From the NCBI RefSeq assembly GCF_002263495.1, contig NZ_CP022753.1:4712001-4776000 (forward strand): 64,000 bases of DNA, in the 5' to 3' direction. Position numbers and translations under genes: made by a program. The notes beneath the pieces were generated by a model, which did not search any database, was not told where the DNA came from, and was given only the letters and a program-made list of their open reading frames with translations. Positions 1-8,010 of the stretch are shown here, piece by piece (position 1 is the stretch's first letter; each line of letters starts with the position of its first letter). The stretch comes from Nocardiopsis gilva YIM 90087 (GTDB taxonomy: Bacteria; Actinomycetota; Actinomycetes; Streptosporangiales; Streptosporangiaceae).

Positions 1-939
1 GAACTCGTCGAAGTCGGAGTCGTCGACGACGCGGGCGATCACCTCGCGCGGGTCGAAGGGGATCCGCAGGTCGTCGGGGACGATGCCAAGAAGTTCCGCG
101 GGGTCGTGGCGGGGGTCGCGGGCGGCGGTGGGCGCGGGACCGGGTTTGGTGTGGTTGAGGCGGGCGATGATGCCGCGTCCGATGCGGATGGCGTCGTGCT
201 CGTCGGCGGCGAGGTGGTCGGCGAGCCCGGAGACGCGGGCGTGCATGTCGGCCCCGCCGAGCGACTCGTCGTCGCTCTCCTCCCCCGTCGCCATCTTCAC
301 CAGCGGGGGTCCGCCGAGGAAGACCTTGGAGCGTTCGCGGACCATGACCACGTGGTCGCTCATGCCGGGCACGTAGGCGCCTCCGGCGGTGGAGTTGCCG
401 AAGACCACGGCGAGCGTGGGGATCCCGGCGGCGGAGAAGCGCGTGAGGTCGCGGAAGAGCCGTCCGCCGGGAATGAAGATCTCCTTCTGGCCGGGGAGGT
501 CGGCGCCGCCGGACTCGACCAGGTTGATCAGCGGCAGCCGGTTCTGCTCGGCGATCTCCATGGCGCGCAGGGTCTTTTTCCCGGTCCACGGGTTGGAGGC
601 ACCGCCGCGCACGGTGGGGTCGTTGGCGATGACGACGCATTCGACGCCCTCGACGACCCCGACTCCGGTGACGACGCTGGCGCCGACCGGATAGTCGCTC
701 CCCCAGGCCGCGAGCGGCGACAGTTCGAGGAACGGGGAGTCGGGGTCGAGCAGCAGCTCGATGCGCTCGCGGGCCAGCAGCTTGCCGCGGGCACGGTGCC
801 GGTCGACGTAGGTCGGGCCGCCGCCGGCGAGCGCCTTGGCGTGCTCGGCCTCGACCTCGTCGATCTTGGCCAGCATCGACGCGCGATTATCGGCAAAGGC
901 GGGATCGTCGGGGTCCAGCCGCGAGCGGAGCACGGTCAT
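1..939 (-). CDS. Acyl-CoA carboxylase carboxyltransferase (beta) subunit, C-terminus cut by window edge
   Basis: The first 313 codons are present; the 3' end lies beyond the window. Reading the minus strand from the ATG at 939 gives a carboxyltransferase of the propionyl/methylcrotonyl/geranyl-CoA carboxylase type. It carries the N-terminal RGKLLARERIELLLDPDSP region, ASVVTGVGVVEGVECVVIAND, the acyl-CoA pocket SGGADLPGQKEIFIPGGR, and the GNSTAGGAYVPGMSD and SLGGADMHARVSGLADH motifs. Such subunits move the carboxyl group from carboxybiotin to an acyl-CoA and need a separate biotinylated alpha subunit, which is not visible here. The start codon overlaps the stop of the upstream AtuA-like gene (ATGA), so the two are translationally coupled. 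That pairing suggests catabolism of a branched or terpenoid acyl-CoA; the substrate is inference. MCC-beta is the main alternative. Confidence 0.88.
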   Translation of the reverse strand, partial: MTVLRSRLDPDDPAFADNRASMLAKIDEVEAEHAKALAGGGPTYVDRHRARGKLLARERIELLLDPDSPFLELSPLAAWGSDYPVGASVVTGVGVVEGVECVVIANDPTVRGGASNPWTGKKTLRAMEIAEQNRLPLINLVESGGADLPGQKEIFIPGGRLFRDLTRFSAAGIPTLAVVFGNSTAGGAYVPGMSDHVVMVRERSKVFLGGPPLVKMATGEESDDESLGGADMHARVSGLADHLAADEHDAIRIGRGIIARLNHTKPGPAPTAARDPRHDPAELLGIVPDDLRIPFDPREVIARVVDDSDFDEF

Positions 940-2729
940 GACAGGAACGCCTCCGGAATGTCCATGGACCGGCCACGCAACCACTCGCCCAGCCCTTTGG
1001 CCTGCGGATCCGACCGAGTCCCCGATCCCGCCCCGCCGCCCAGCAGCCGCTCGATCACGAAGTTCACGGCCCGCAGCCCCGGCAGCACGTGGCGGGTCAC
1101 CGGCAGCCGAGCGGTCTCGGGCAGCAACCGCTTCAGTTCGTCCACCGTGAGGGTGTGCACGAGCCACCGCCACTCGTCCTCGCCGCGCACCCAGACACCG
1201 AGGTTGGCGTCGGAGCCCTTGTCACCGCTCCGCGCCCCGGCGATACGGCCCAGCGGGGCGCGGCGGGTGGGTCCGGGCGGCCAGGGGTCGGGCGGTGGGG
1301 GTTCGGGGACGGGGGTGAGCACCGCGGTGTCCTCTGGTGGGGGCACGTCGACGCGGGTGCCGTCGGGCAGCACGGCGGTGTGCGGGACGGCGGACGCCGG
1401 GCGGTAGGCGGCGCTGAAGCCGACACCATCGGGGCGGGCGTCGCCGGGAGGCGCGGTCGCGTGGAAGCCGGGAAAGCTCGCCAGCGCGAGTTCGACGGCG
1501 GCGGCGCCGAAGGATCGGCCCACCTTGCGCGGGTCGGGGTCGGCGGCCTCGATGTGCAGGTGGACGGTGGCTCCCTCCTGCGCGGGGGAGTCGGGATCCC
1601 CCGAACCTCCGAGGCGTCGCCAGGCGTGCGTGCTGGGGTCGAGGGCGGGGGAGCCGCTCAGACGCGGCGGGTAGGAGCGGCGGAACTCCAGAAACGCGGG
1701 TTCCCGGCCCGAAAGGGCGGCCCGCACCTGCCGCTCGGCGAGGTCGGCCTTGGCGTCGATGTCGAGGCCGGTGAGCACGAGCGTCATGTCGTTGCGGAAC
1801 CCGGACATGCTGTTCAGCCCGATCTTGAGGTCGGGCGGCGGGGCCTCTCCCCGCACCCCGGAGACGCCGACGCGGTCCGGCCCGTCCTGCGTGAGCCGGA
1901 CGGTGTCGAGCCGTGCCGTGACATCGGGCCCGAGGTAGCGCGCTCCGGCGACCTCGTAGACGAGCTGCGCCGTGACGGTCCCGACGGTGACCGCGCCACC
2001 GGTGCCGTCGTGCTTGGTGATGACCGCCGACCCGTCGTGGTGGATTTCGGCGATGGGGAAGCCGGGGTGCGTGAGATCGTGCCCCGCCGCCGCGAGTTCG
2101 GTGAAGAAGGCGTAGTTGCCGCCCGTGGCCTGGGCACCGCACTCGATGATGTGCCCGGCGACGACGGCTCCGCCCAGCGCGTCGTAGTCGTCGCGCGCCC
2201 AGCCGAAGTGCGCGGCGGCGGGTCCCACGGCGAGGGCGGCGTCGGTCACGCGGCCGGTCACCACGACGTCGGCCCCGGCACGCAGGGCCTCGGCGATGCC
2301 CCAGGCTCCGAGGTAGGCGTTGGCGGTCAGCGGACGCCCGAGGTCGAGCTCGGCGGCGCGGGAAAGCAGGTCGTCGCCTTCGACGTGAGCGACGCGCACA
2401 TCGACACCGAGCCGCGCGGCGAGGTCACGCAGCCGATCGGCGAGCCCCGCAGGGTTCAGCCCACCGGCGTTGGCCACGACCGCGACCCCCCGGTCGGCCG
2501 CGAGCCCAAGGCAGTCCTCCATCTGCCGCAAGAACGTGCGCGCGTATCCGCGCTCGGGGTCCTTCAGCCGGTCGCGGCCCAGGATGAGCATGGTGAGCTC
2601 GGCGAGGTAGTCACCGGTGAGGACGTCCAGCGGACCATCCTGCAGCATCTCCCGCATCGCGGAGAAGCGGTCCCCATAGAACCCGGAGGCGTTGCCGACC
2701 CGCAGCGGTGTCGTGGGCGTCACGCTCAT
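936..2729 (-). CDS. AtuA family (DUF1446) protein with C-terminal AtuA-like domain
   Basis: Product of 597 aa. The N-terminal about 450 residues match the DUF1446/AtuA fold: the start reads PLRVGNASGFYGDRFSAM, followed by GDYLAELTMLILGRDR, a glycine-rich VVANAGGLNPAGLADRL segment, and TGRVTDAALAVGPAAAHFGW. The last about 110 residues (APLGRIAGARSGDKGSDANLGVW onward) are the separate AtuA-like domain. AtuA proteins lie in acyclic terpene utilisation and related acyl-CoA carboxylation loci; their exact reaction is unsettled. I chose the ATG at 2729 because upstream codons run into an intergenic palindrome and read as non-homologous, Arg/Pro-rich sequence. It is coupled by ATGA to the carboxyltransferase gene downstream, so the two form one transcript. 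Confidence 0.85.
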   Translation of the reverse strand: MSVTPTTPLRVGNASGFYGDRFSAMREMLQDGPLDVLTGDYLAELTMLILGRDRLKDPERGYARTFLRQMEDCLGLAADRGVAVVANAGGLNPAGLADRLRDLAARLGVDVRVAHVEGDDLLSRAAELDLGRPLTANAYLGAWGIAEALRAGADVVVTGRVTDAALAVGPAAAHFGWARDDYDALGGAVVAGHIIECGAQATGGNYAFFTELAAAGHDLTHPGFPIAEIHHDGSAVITKHDGTGGAVTVGTVTAQLVYEVAGARYLGPDVTARLDTVRLTQDGPDRVGVSGVRGEAPPPDLKIGLNSMSGFRNDMTLVLTGLDIDAKADLAERQVRAALSGREPAFLEFRRSYPPRLSGSPALDPSTHAWRRLGGSGDPDSPAQEGATVHLHIEAADPDPRKVGRSFGAAAVELALASFPGFHATAPPGDARPDGVGFSAAYRPASAVPHTAVLPDGTRVDVPPPEDTAVLTPVPEPPPPDPWPPGPTRRAPLGRIAGARSGDKGSDANLGVWVRGEDEWRWLVHTLTVDELKRLLPETARLPVTRHVLPGLRAVNFVIERLLGGGAGSGTRSDPQAKGLGEWLRGRSMDIPEAFLS

Positions 2730-2755
2730 GGGCACGAGGGTCGCAGCCCCGGGAA

Positions 2756-2785
2756 AGAAAAACAAGCACGGGTGCTTGTTTTTCT
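2756..2785. promoter_or_regulatory. Perfect 14-bp inverted repeat, candidate TetR-type operator of the AtuA/carboxylase operon
   Basis: The arms AGAAAAACAAGCAC and GTGCTTGTTTTTCT are exact complements separated by GG. The repeat lies 27 bp upstream of the AtuA-like start codon, where a repressor would block transcription or the 5' UTR. The core CAAGCACGGGTGCTTG resembles operators of TetR-family regulators of acyl-CoA metabolism. A bidirectional hairpin terminator (stem flanked by A and T runs) is the alternative, but no gene to the right ends nearby. Confidence 0.55.
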
Positions 2786-2914
2786 GCGGCACTGGATCCG
2801 GTTGGACATGGCGCGCTCCGGTGGGAGGAGGCGACTGGGCTCCGCGAGGTGCCCCAAAGCGCCGAGTCAGGAGCGGTTGTGGGCGGTCTGGGACCGGGGC
2901 CCGCCGGCGGTGAT

Positions 2915-3230
2915 TCAGGCGAAGGTCAGCAGCACATCGTCGGCGAATCGTCCAATTATCCGCCAGGCCAGGTCGGAGATGGTCCCGCCCCCTCAGAAAT
3001 TCCGGCGTCGGCGAGCCGGTCCGCCTCGGAGAACCAGGAGACGGGCACATACAGCTCCCGGTCCACTAGCACCCGATGGTTGTCGGGATTGGCTGAAGAG
3101 CAGACCACCTGATCCGGCAGTTGGTGATCTTGCCGGCGGTGCCGGTGTACTGGCGCTGCACTCCCGCCGAGTACCGGCCCAACTTCTTCTCGGAATTCAC
3201 AAGGGTGCGCAGTAGGCAGCTACGCCCCCA
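2915..3230 (-). pseudogene. Remnant of an IS701-type DDE transposase with frameshifts
   Basis: No intact reading frame. On the minus strand, about 3210-3130 translates as NSEKKLGRYSAGVQRQYTGT followed by AGKITNC, the hallmark stretch of actinobacterial IS701-family transposases (AGVQRQYSGTAGR...NCQ). The frame then shifts, and about 3085-2985 reads RVLVDRELYVPVSWFSEADR and LADAGI, the next conserved transposase segment (RELYLPxSW). A further shift leads to a last open stretch ending at about 2915. Only the middle of a normally about 400-aa protein survives, and I saw no terminal inverted repeats. It marks the edge of the low-GC island that follows. Confidence 0.72.
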
Positions 3231-3294
3231 TCATCACTACGGATGCCCCACGCATTTTACTGACGTGTCTGTAATCCTTCGCAGTCTTACGGCG

Positions 3295-3996
3295 CTAGTC
3301 GGAAGTCACGCGCCCAGGGGTGCCTGCCCCAGAGCCCGGCTCTTTGCGACTGCTTTGAACGTCGGCCGCGATGTTGGCAAGACGATGGTCGTCCGGCGGT
3401 ACATCGATGTAGAAGAGGGCCTCGTAGGGCTTCGTGTCGTCGCCGCCCCACCGGACGACACCTCCCAGCTCGGCGAGGATGTCGCGGACGACGATCTTCT
3501 CGTGAGGGAAGAATCCGCCGCGCACGCCTGGAGGGTAGGAGCCGGGGCGAATGGCGACGGCGGTTCCGGATGCCTGGTTGCTCTCCGGAAGCTTGGTGTT
3601 CACCTGATTAGGGTCCTGCCAGCCGATGACGTCACCGGCGCGGAGAGTGTCGATCTCATAGTGGAAGCGCTGCACGACGTGCACGAGCACGGCCTCCACC
3701 TCGCCGATACGGGTCGCGATGTCGAATTCTGTGGCGGGAACTGGGCGTGTCCACACTGAACCGCCCTTGTCAGTGGCATTCTCCATCTCCCAACCGTTGG
3801 CGCTGGGCCTGCCGGTGCGGATCTCTCGCTGCTTCTTCTGCGCCTCGTCGATGGCTTTCTTGTGCTTATCGTACTCCGAGTCGGCCGCCGCAGCGGGTGA
3901 GGCTAACAGCGAGGTTCCGCCCAGTGCGATAACAGCACTGGTTCCTATCAATCCTGCGCCACGCTTCAGTGCTATACGCCGTGATATTTCTGTCAT
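3295..3996 (-). CDS. Tat-exported M15-like (VanY/L,D-carboxypeptidase fold) protein lacking the zinc ligands
   Basis: Product of 233 aa. Residues 5-38 form a twin-arginine-like signal (SRRIALKRG, a hydrophobic stretch, then ASPAAAADS), so export is likely. A charged helix (about 40-60) is followed by a domain resembling M15 peptidases: SNQASGTAVAIRPGSYPP at 139-156, then RDILAELGGVVRWGGDD and EALFYIDVPPDDHRLA. In active M15 enzymes these read SxHxxGxAxD and MHFEI; here the zinc residues are Gln141, Ala148, Leu194 and Tyr196. The fold looks preserved but metal catalysis does not. The gene overlaps the membrane-protein gene upstream by ATGA. Codon usage is less GC-rich than in neighbours. A binding or inhibitory role is inference. 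Confidence 0.75.
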   Translation of the reverse strand: MTEISRRIALKRGAGLIGTSAVIALGGTSLLASPAAAADSEYDKHKKAIDEAQKKQREIRTGRPSANGWEMENATDKGGSVWTRPVPATEFDIATRIGEVEAVLVHVVQRFHYEIDTLRAGDVIGWQDPNQVNTKLPESNQASGTAVAIRPGSYPPGVRGGFFPHEKIVVRDILAELGGVVRWGGDDTKPYEALFYIDVPPDDHRLANIAADVQSSRKEPGSGAGTPGRVTSD

Positions 3997-4466
3997 ATGT
4001 TGTTCTCTTTGTCCGTGCGCATGTGTCGACCATTGCGGCCCTGATAAACCGCCGTCGCTGCACATGCGGTGGCAGCCGCAAGGAATGCTATTAATGCCGG
4101 ATTCACGTACCAAGGGACGATATCAATAGTCACGCCATCTTTCCAGGAGCACACTGAACTGATCGGAAACAGGCTGTCCGTGGATGAAACCAACTCAGGA
4201 AGCCTGAACCCATCGAATTGCCCGTACCGCTCATAGGTACAGTTGTGATATCCGGTCTCCAGTCTGAAAGTGCGCAGCAAGCCGTAGGTGTAGCAGGCCG
4301 TCGCTCCGGCGAAGAGCCCGACAGATCGGTGTCGCCACTTATTCCGGTGCTTATTCCTCCTCCTGGTTAGGCCAGCCAAAATAAGCAGCGCAATTGTGGC
4401 CAGTAGACCGATCAGCATAAGGAGAGGGTGGTACAGGCTTTGTCCCGTATCAGTGGCCAGCAGCAT
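3993..4466 (-). CDS. Small hypothetical membrane protein (about three transmembrane segments)
   Basis: Product of 157 aa that I do not recognise. It has a hydrophobic segment at about 13-33 (LLMLIGLLATIALLILAGL), a basic loop RRRNKHRNKWRHR, a second hydrophobic segment at about 48-62, a polar, cysteine-containing external loop (HNCTYERYGQF ... SSVCSW), and a third segment near 121-141. The two loop cysteines could form a disulfide outside the cell. It is sandwiched between the large PG-binding/DUF1906 gene (5-bp gap upstream) and the M15-like gene (4-bp overlap downstream), so the three are very probably one transcript. The AT-richer codons match those two genes, not the chromosome around them. 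Confidence 0.65.
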   Translation of the reverse strand: MLLATDTGQSLYHPLLMLIGLLATIALLILAGLTRRRNKHRNKWRHRSVGLFAGATACYTYGLLRTFRLETGYHNCTYERYGQFDGFRLPELVSSTDSLFPISSVCSWKDGVTIDIVPWYVNPALIAFLAAATACAATAVYQGRNGRHMRTDKENNI

Positions 4467-4471
4467 GGGCC

Positions 4472-6697
4472 TCAGGTGCTCCTCAATGGGGTAAAGTGCT
4501 TCTCAAACACCTGGTAGAGACCGATCTGGATCTGGCTGTCAATCTCCGCTTCCTCTTTGAACCCCCGATAGCGCTTCAACGTGAGCCGGGTGTTCTCTTC
4601 ACTGTAGTCGAGATTCGGGCGGGGGATCCCTACGTCGTGCGCTCCCCAGATGAGAACGTGAGCTGCGGTGGCGATATTGAAGGAGTCGTCTTTGTAGAGT
4701 TTCTGCCAGATTCTCCAAACGTGGGAATCGTTGTCGGGGTCGAGGATCGATGCCACTATATATCCTCGCCGAACCGCAAGGTTCCGCGCAGGAATCGCTG
4801 GTCGTGCTGCGAAGATCTGCCCGAGTCCCGTACTGCTGTCCCGCTTGATCCACTCATCCGTGGGATCCCAGTCACCTTTGGTGTGGTAAGTGACAACACC
4901 ATCGTCGGCGAGGTCATCCATATTCGTGAACTTCCGGATTTCCCACAGGAGAGGACATATCAAGAGTGCCTTGCGGATCTTCAGTTTCCTGGCCACGTTC
5001 GTGATCAAACTGTCGTACTTCATGATCACGCTGAATGCGTCACCGGTTGAGTTCGGCTGTACCACGCCCTCTAAGAGGGAACCGCCTTTCTCGGGAATGC
5101 CCTGCGATTCCAGATACTTCCGGACATCACTCAGGAGCGCGTTCCTGCGGGACATGTCAAATTTGACGTCGAGTCCGCTGGCGGCCGGCTTGGGATCGAA
5201 GCTCTTCTCCCCGATATCTCTGCCCGAGGCAATGTTGTTATCGATCTCGATCTTTCCTTCTCCTGATCCCACTTTGATCGTGGAGATCTGATCAAAGGCC
5301 CAGTCGATCGGAAGAGTGTATCCCAGGTTTCCGGAGAACCCGGTTGACATGTCGGAGACGAAACTCGCCGTACTCAGCCCCTCGCCGGCGACGCGTGAAC
5401 ACACGTTACGCGGCCCGTATATGCCGATGTCGTATTCGGGGCCGTTCTCGCTCATCACGCTCTGGATCCCACGGAAATGGGGGATGATATTGCTGGTGAC
5501 CTGGTGATCGACCGCGTCAAAGTCAACAGCGAAGTAGATGCGGGCTCCGGCTTTGAATCCGTGGTGACGGGCCCATTCCAGCGCACTATAGGCGTCGCTG
5601 GCTCCCTGACTGTAGTTGAAGTAGGAAGCTGCTCCGCCGTAGGTCTGGTAGATGGGGAAGGATCGGAGCCCGTTGGTGGCGATGCGTTTCAGCTCACCAG
5701 GCTTGATCACCTTGTCGAGATCGCTTCCGGGAACGTTGGACAGATAGCGACCGACATACTTGTAGCCCTTTGAAACCAGAGTCTTGGCACGTGCGTTGGT
5801 GATCTCGGTGACACAGTCGCATGCTGTTCCCTTCCGGGTGGGGTCCCCGGTCGAGACCAGCAGAGACGCCCACGTCTGGTAATCGCCTCTGCCCGTTGCG
5901 GGAAGGTGAGCAAACAGCTGGAACTCTTCAACGGCTTCGGAGTGCGCCGCGGTGAAGGATCGCCCCAAGGACACGTCACGCTTGTTGAGGACCAGGGCTG
6001 CGTTGAATAGCAGCGCCCAGGTTCCCTTCGTACCCACGGCAACGGTGTGCTCCTTGAGTCCGGCCCTGGTTCCAGGACCGAAGACACCGTTGGCGACACC
6101 GTCCTCCATATCCAGTTCGTACTGGATAGCCAGCATGAGGGCCTTTTGTACGCTGCGGGAGTGGTGACCGTCGCAGGGGATGATGAAGAAGTCACGGCGG
6201 TCGGCATAACGCCCGTTCAGCCACCGCTGGATCTCCTGGATCTGACTGCTGCCGTCGTTGACGACGACATAGGGATCCATGTTGAGCAAACCTTTGAAGA
6301 GCTTCGGGGTGATGTCATCGCCAGGGTAAGTCGCGGCCACACCCATGTCGGCCTTGAGCTTGCGGACTGCAGCGGAGACACGGTCGTTGTACTTGCCATC
6401 TATTTCGCCGCCATCGTAGCCCTTGCAGTAGAGGCCGGACTGAATGATGCGGCAGAAGTTGGCCGAGGGCACAGTGGAAGCGTTGAGCTTGGGATACTTG
6501 ACCTGTAATGCCCCCAGGGTGCCCGGTCCGAAATTATTGGACAGGCCAGTTATACCCAGTTCGTGCTGCAGACAACGAGTAAGGGCATACATGACGTCCC
6601 AACTGGTGCGCCCGTTCTCCTCGACCTCGTATATGCCGGAGACGCCCCCATAGGTGACATTGATGAACTTCTGGGCGCGAAGGACTAACTCGTCGAT
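4472..6697 (-). CDS. Large PG-binding-like and DUF1906 (glycoside-hydrolase-like) protein; apparent ATC start
   Basis: Numbering from the first ATG (6592), residues 1-95 and 110-245 are two peptidoglycan-binding-like units (FGPGTLGAL; VFGPGTRAGL). Residues 257-462 are a DUF1906/Rv2525c-like TIM-barrel domain (YVGRYLSN, YFAVDFDA, IGIYGPRNVC). The C-terminal about 230 residues contain SSTGLGQIFAARPAIPARN, faintly like a lysozyme/transglycosylase core. The coding frame clearly continues 5' of that ATG: codons 6697-6593 encode VLRAQKFINVTYGG and VEENGRTSWDVMYALTR, typical of the family. There is no ATG, GTG, TTG or CTG before an in-frame TAG at 6709-6707. The Shine-Dalgarno AGGAG is 6 nt from an ATC, my chosen start. 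No signal peptide is visible. Low-GC island gene. Confidence 0.72.
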   Translation of the reverse strand: MDELVLRAQKFINVTYGGVSGIYEVEENGRTSWDVMYALTRCLQHELGITGLSNNFGPGTLGALQVKYPKLNASTVPSANFCRIIQSGLYCKGYDGGEIDGKYNDRVSAAVRKLKADMGVAATYPGDDITPKLFKGLLNMDPYVVVNDGSSQIQEIQRWLNGRYADRRDFFIIPCDGHHSRSVQKALMLAIQYELDMEDGVANGVFGPGTRAGLKEHTVAVGTKGTWALLFNAALVLNKRDVSLGRSFTAAHSEAVEEFQLFAHLPATGRGDYQTWASLLVSTGDPTRKGTACDCVTEITNARAKTLVSKGYKYVGRYLSNVPGSDLDKVIKPGELKRIATNGLRSFPIYQTYGGAASYFNYSQGASDAYSALEWARHHGFKAGARIYFAVDFDAVDHQVTSNIIPHFRGIQSVMSENGPEYDIGIYGPRNVCSRVAGEGLSTASFVSDMSTGFSGNLGYTLPIDWAFDQISTIKVGSGEGKIEIDNNIASGRDIGEKSFDPKPAASGLDVKFDMSRRNALLSDVRKYLESQGIPEKGGSLLEGVVQPNSTGDAFSVIMKYDSLITNVARKLKIRKALLICPLLWEIRKFTNMDDLADDGVVTYHTKGDWDPTDEWIKRDSSTGLGQIFAARPAIPARNLAVRRGYIVASILDPDNDSHVWRIWQKLYKDDSFNIATAAHVLIWGAHDVGIPRPNLDYSEENTRLTLKRYRGFKEEAEIDSQIQIGLYQVFEKHFTPLRST

Positions 6698-6709
6698 GAC
6701 TTTCTCCTA

Positions 6710-7266
6710 GCTAGGGTATTCAATCCGAACTCAAGACTTAAAGCACACAAAAAAGCACGAATACGTCTAACGTGAAGCCGAGTCCGGCGCCAGGCATCAA
6801 TAAAATACCGCGGCCATATTCCGATCTAATGTCGCGATCGACGCCACTGGAGCGTAGTCAGAATTTTGTTCGAAGACAACCCCTTAGAAGTCCAGGACTT
6901 TGCCGACTTCGCGAGTGAGCCCGAAGTATTTCTCACGGTGTCATGGCTGCGGACAATCCTGAAGCACCACCCGAGGCTCTGTCAATTTTCTTTCTTATAT
7001 CCTGGTCAGCGCACCGGAATAGGCTGTGCGATCTTCTACTGGCTCTGGATCATTGATGGGGGGTTGCTGACCCGCCTGCACACATGGCGAAGGGCGCCGA
7101 GGATCGGTGTGTGACGACCGACCTTGACGCCCTTCTGACCGCAATCTACGTCCATATTGTTTGTCTCCCCGACCAGGTCCGCGATACGGCGCACCCTGGT
7201 GCGGACGGCACCGCCGTCGCGCCACACGCGGCATGGTGAGCGGCACCGCGCGTGGCGCGGCCGCTG
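6710..7266. other. Gene-free gap at the right edge of the low-GC island
   Basis: About 555 bp with AT-richer sequence to about 7000, grading into chromosomal composition. It must hold the promoter of the three-gene island operon transcribed leftward. Short open frames at 6866-7114 (plus) and 7036-7227 (minus) have no recognisable product or ribosome site; the minus one could be a decayed gene fragment. I found no direct repeat or attachment-like site. Confidence 0.4.
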
Positions 7267-7767
7267 TCACTTGCGGGGTTCCACCACGGGGCGGTGCACG
7301 ACCTCGTCGATGACCGTGAGGGTCTGGGTGGAGGTGACGCCGGGCAGGGCTTGCAGGCGGGTCAGGATCAGGTCGCGGAGTTGGTTGGTGTCGGCGACCC
7401 GGACCAGGAGGACGATGTCCGCTGAGCCCACGACGTACCAGCAGTACTCGATCTCCGGGTAGGAGGAGAGGATCTCCCGGTTGGCGCGCCAGTCGGGTTG
7501 GCTGCCGGAGATCAGGACCAGGGCGGTGACGCCCAGGCCCATCTTGGAATGGTCGGTGACGACCGAGTATCCGCGGATCACGCCGTCTTCGGTGAGGCGT
7601 TTGATCCGGTTGTAGGCGGTGGCCCGGGAGACGTTCGCCATCGCGGCGACCTCGGTGATCCCGGTCCGGGCGTCCTGCGCGAGCGCGCTGATGATCGTCT
7701 CATCCGTGGCGTCCGGGAGCCGGGCGGCCCTGTTGCGCCGCGCGCCGTCACGCTCCTCATTGGCCAT
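7267..7767 (-). CDS. bkdR: Lrp/AsnC family regulator, probable bkd operon regulator
   Basis: Product of 166 aa. The N-terminal helix-turn-helix (DETIISALAQDARTGITEVA, then NVSRATAYNRIKRL, ending DGVIRGYSVV) is followed by a RAM effector domain (ALVLISG, YCWYVVGSADIVLLVRV, LPGVTSTQTLTVIDEV), the normal Lrp/AsnC arrangement. I chose the ATG at 7767 because AGGAG sits 7 nt before it; the longer frame to 7857 has no homologous sequence. It is transcribed away from the branched-chain keto-acid dehydrogenase genes, as bkdR is in Streptomyces. It therefore likely senses branched-chain amino or keto acids and controls them. The symbol rests on this context rather than on any unique residue. Confidence 0.8.
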   Translation of the reverse strand: MANEERDGARRNRAARLPDATDETIISALAQDARTGITEVAAMANVSRATAYNRIKRLTEDGVIRGYSVVTDHSKMGLGVTALVLISGSQPDWRANREILSSYPEIEYCWYVVGSADIVLLVRVADTNQLRDLILTRLQALPGVTSTQTLTVIDEVVHRPVVEPRK

Positions 7768-7793
7768 AGGCGAGCTCCTACCGCGTAGTGCGC

Positions 7794-7813
7794 CAGTGGC
7801 GACGCTGCCACTG
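7794..7813. promoter_or_regulatory. Inverted repeat in the bkdR upstream region, possible autoregulatory operator
   Basis: CAGTGGC and GCCACTG are exact complements with a 6-bp spacer, 27 bp upstream of the bkdR start. Just outside it, AGTGCGC (7787-7793) has its complement GCGCACT at 7844-7850. Symmetric sites in this position fit Lrp-type autoregulation; binding itself is inference. Confidence 0.35.
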
Positions 7814-8010
7814 ACATCCGATCTGTCGTTGCGTTGGTATTGCGCACTCATTATCAAGACATGACCTGCGTTTTGACCAGACGCGCGGCGCGATCATCGC
7901 ACTTTGGCGGCGGAGCGGGTGGCCCTTTGGCGCCGAATCGGGCAGTCTTGGCAGAGATCGGAGCTCTCGCCCTCCCCGGCCACGGCCGCACCCCAAGGAG
8001 GATGGTGGCG

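Noticed and set aside
106-3215. Very long plus-strand open frames opposite the carboxylase and AtuA genes
   Set aside because: They are antisense shadows: Gly/Val/Arg-rich, without family motifs, covered by a minus-strand gene pair with clear motifs and an ATGA junction.
6866-7114. Small frame of 82 aa in the gap right of the island
   Set aside because: No ribosome site, no recognisable family, unusual composition; listed only as part of the gap.
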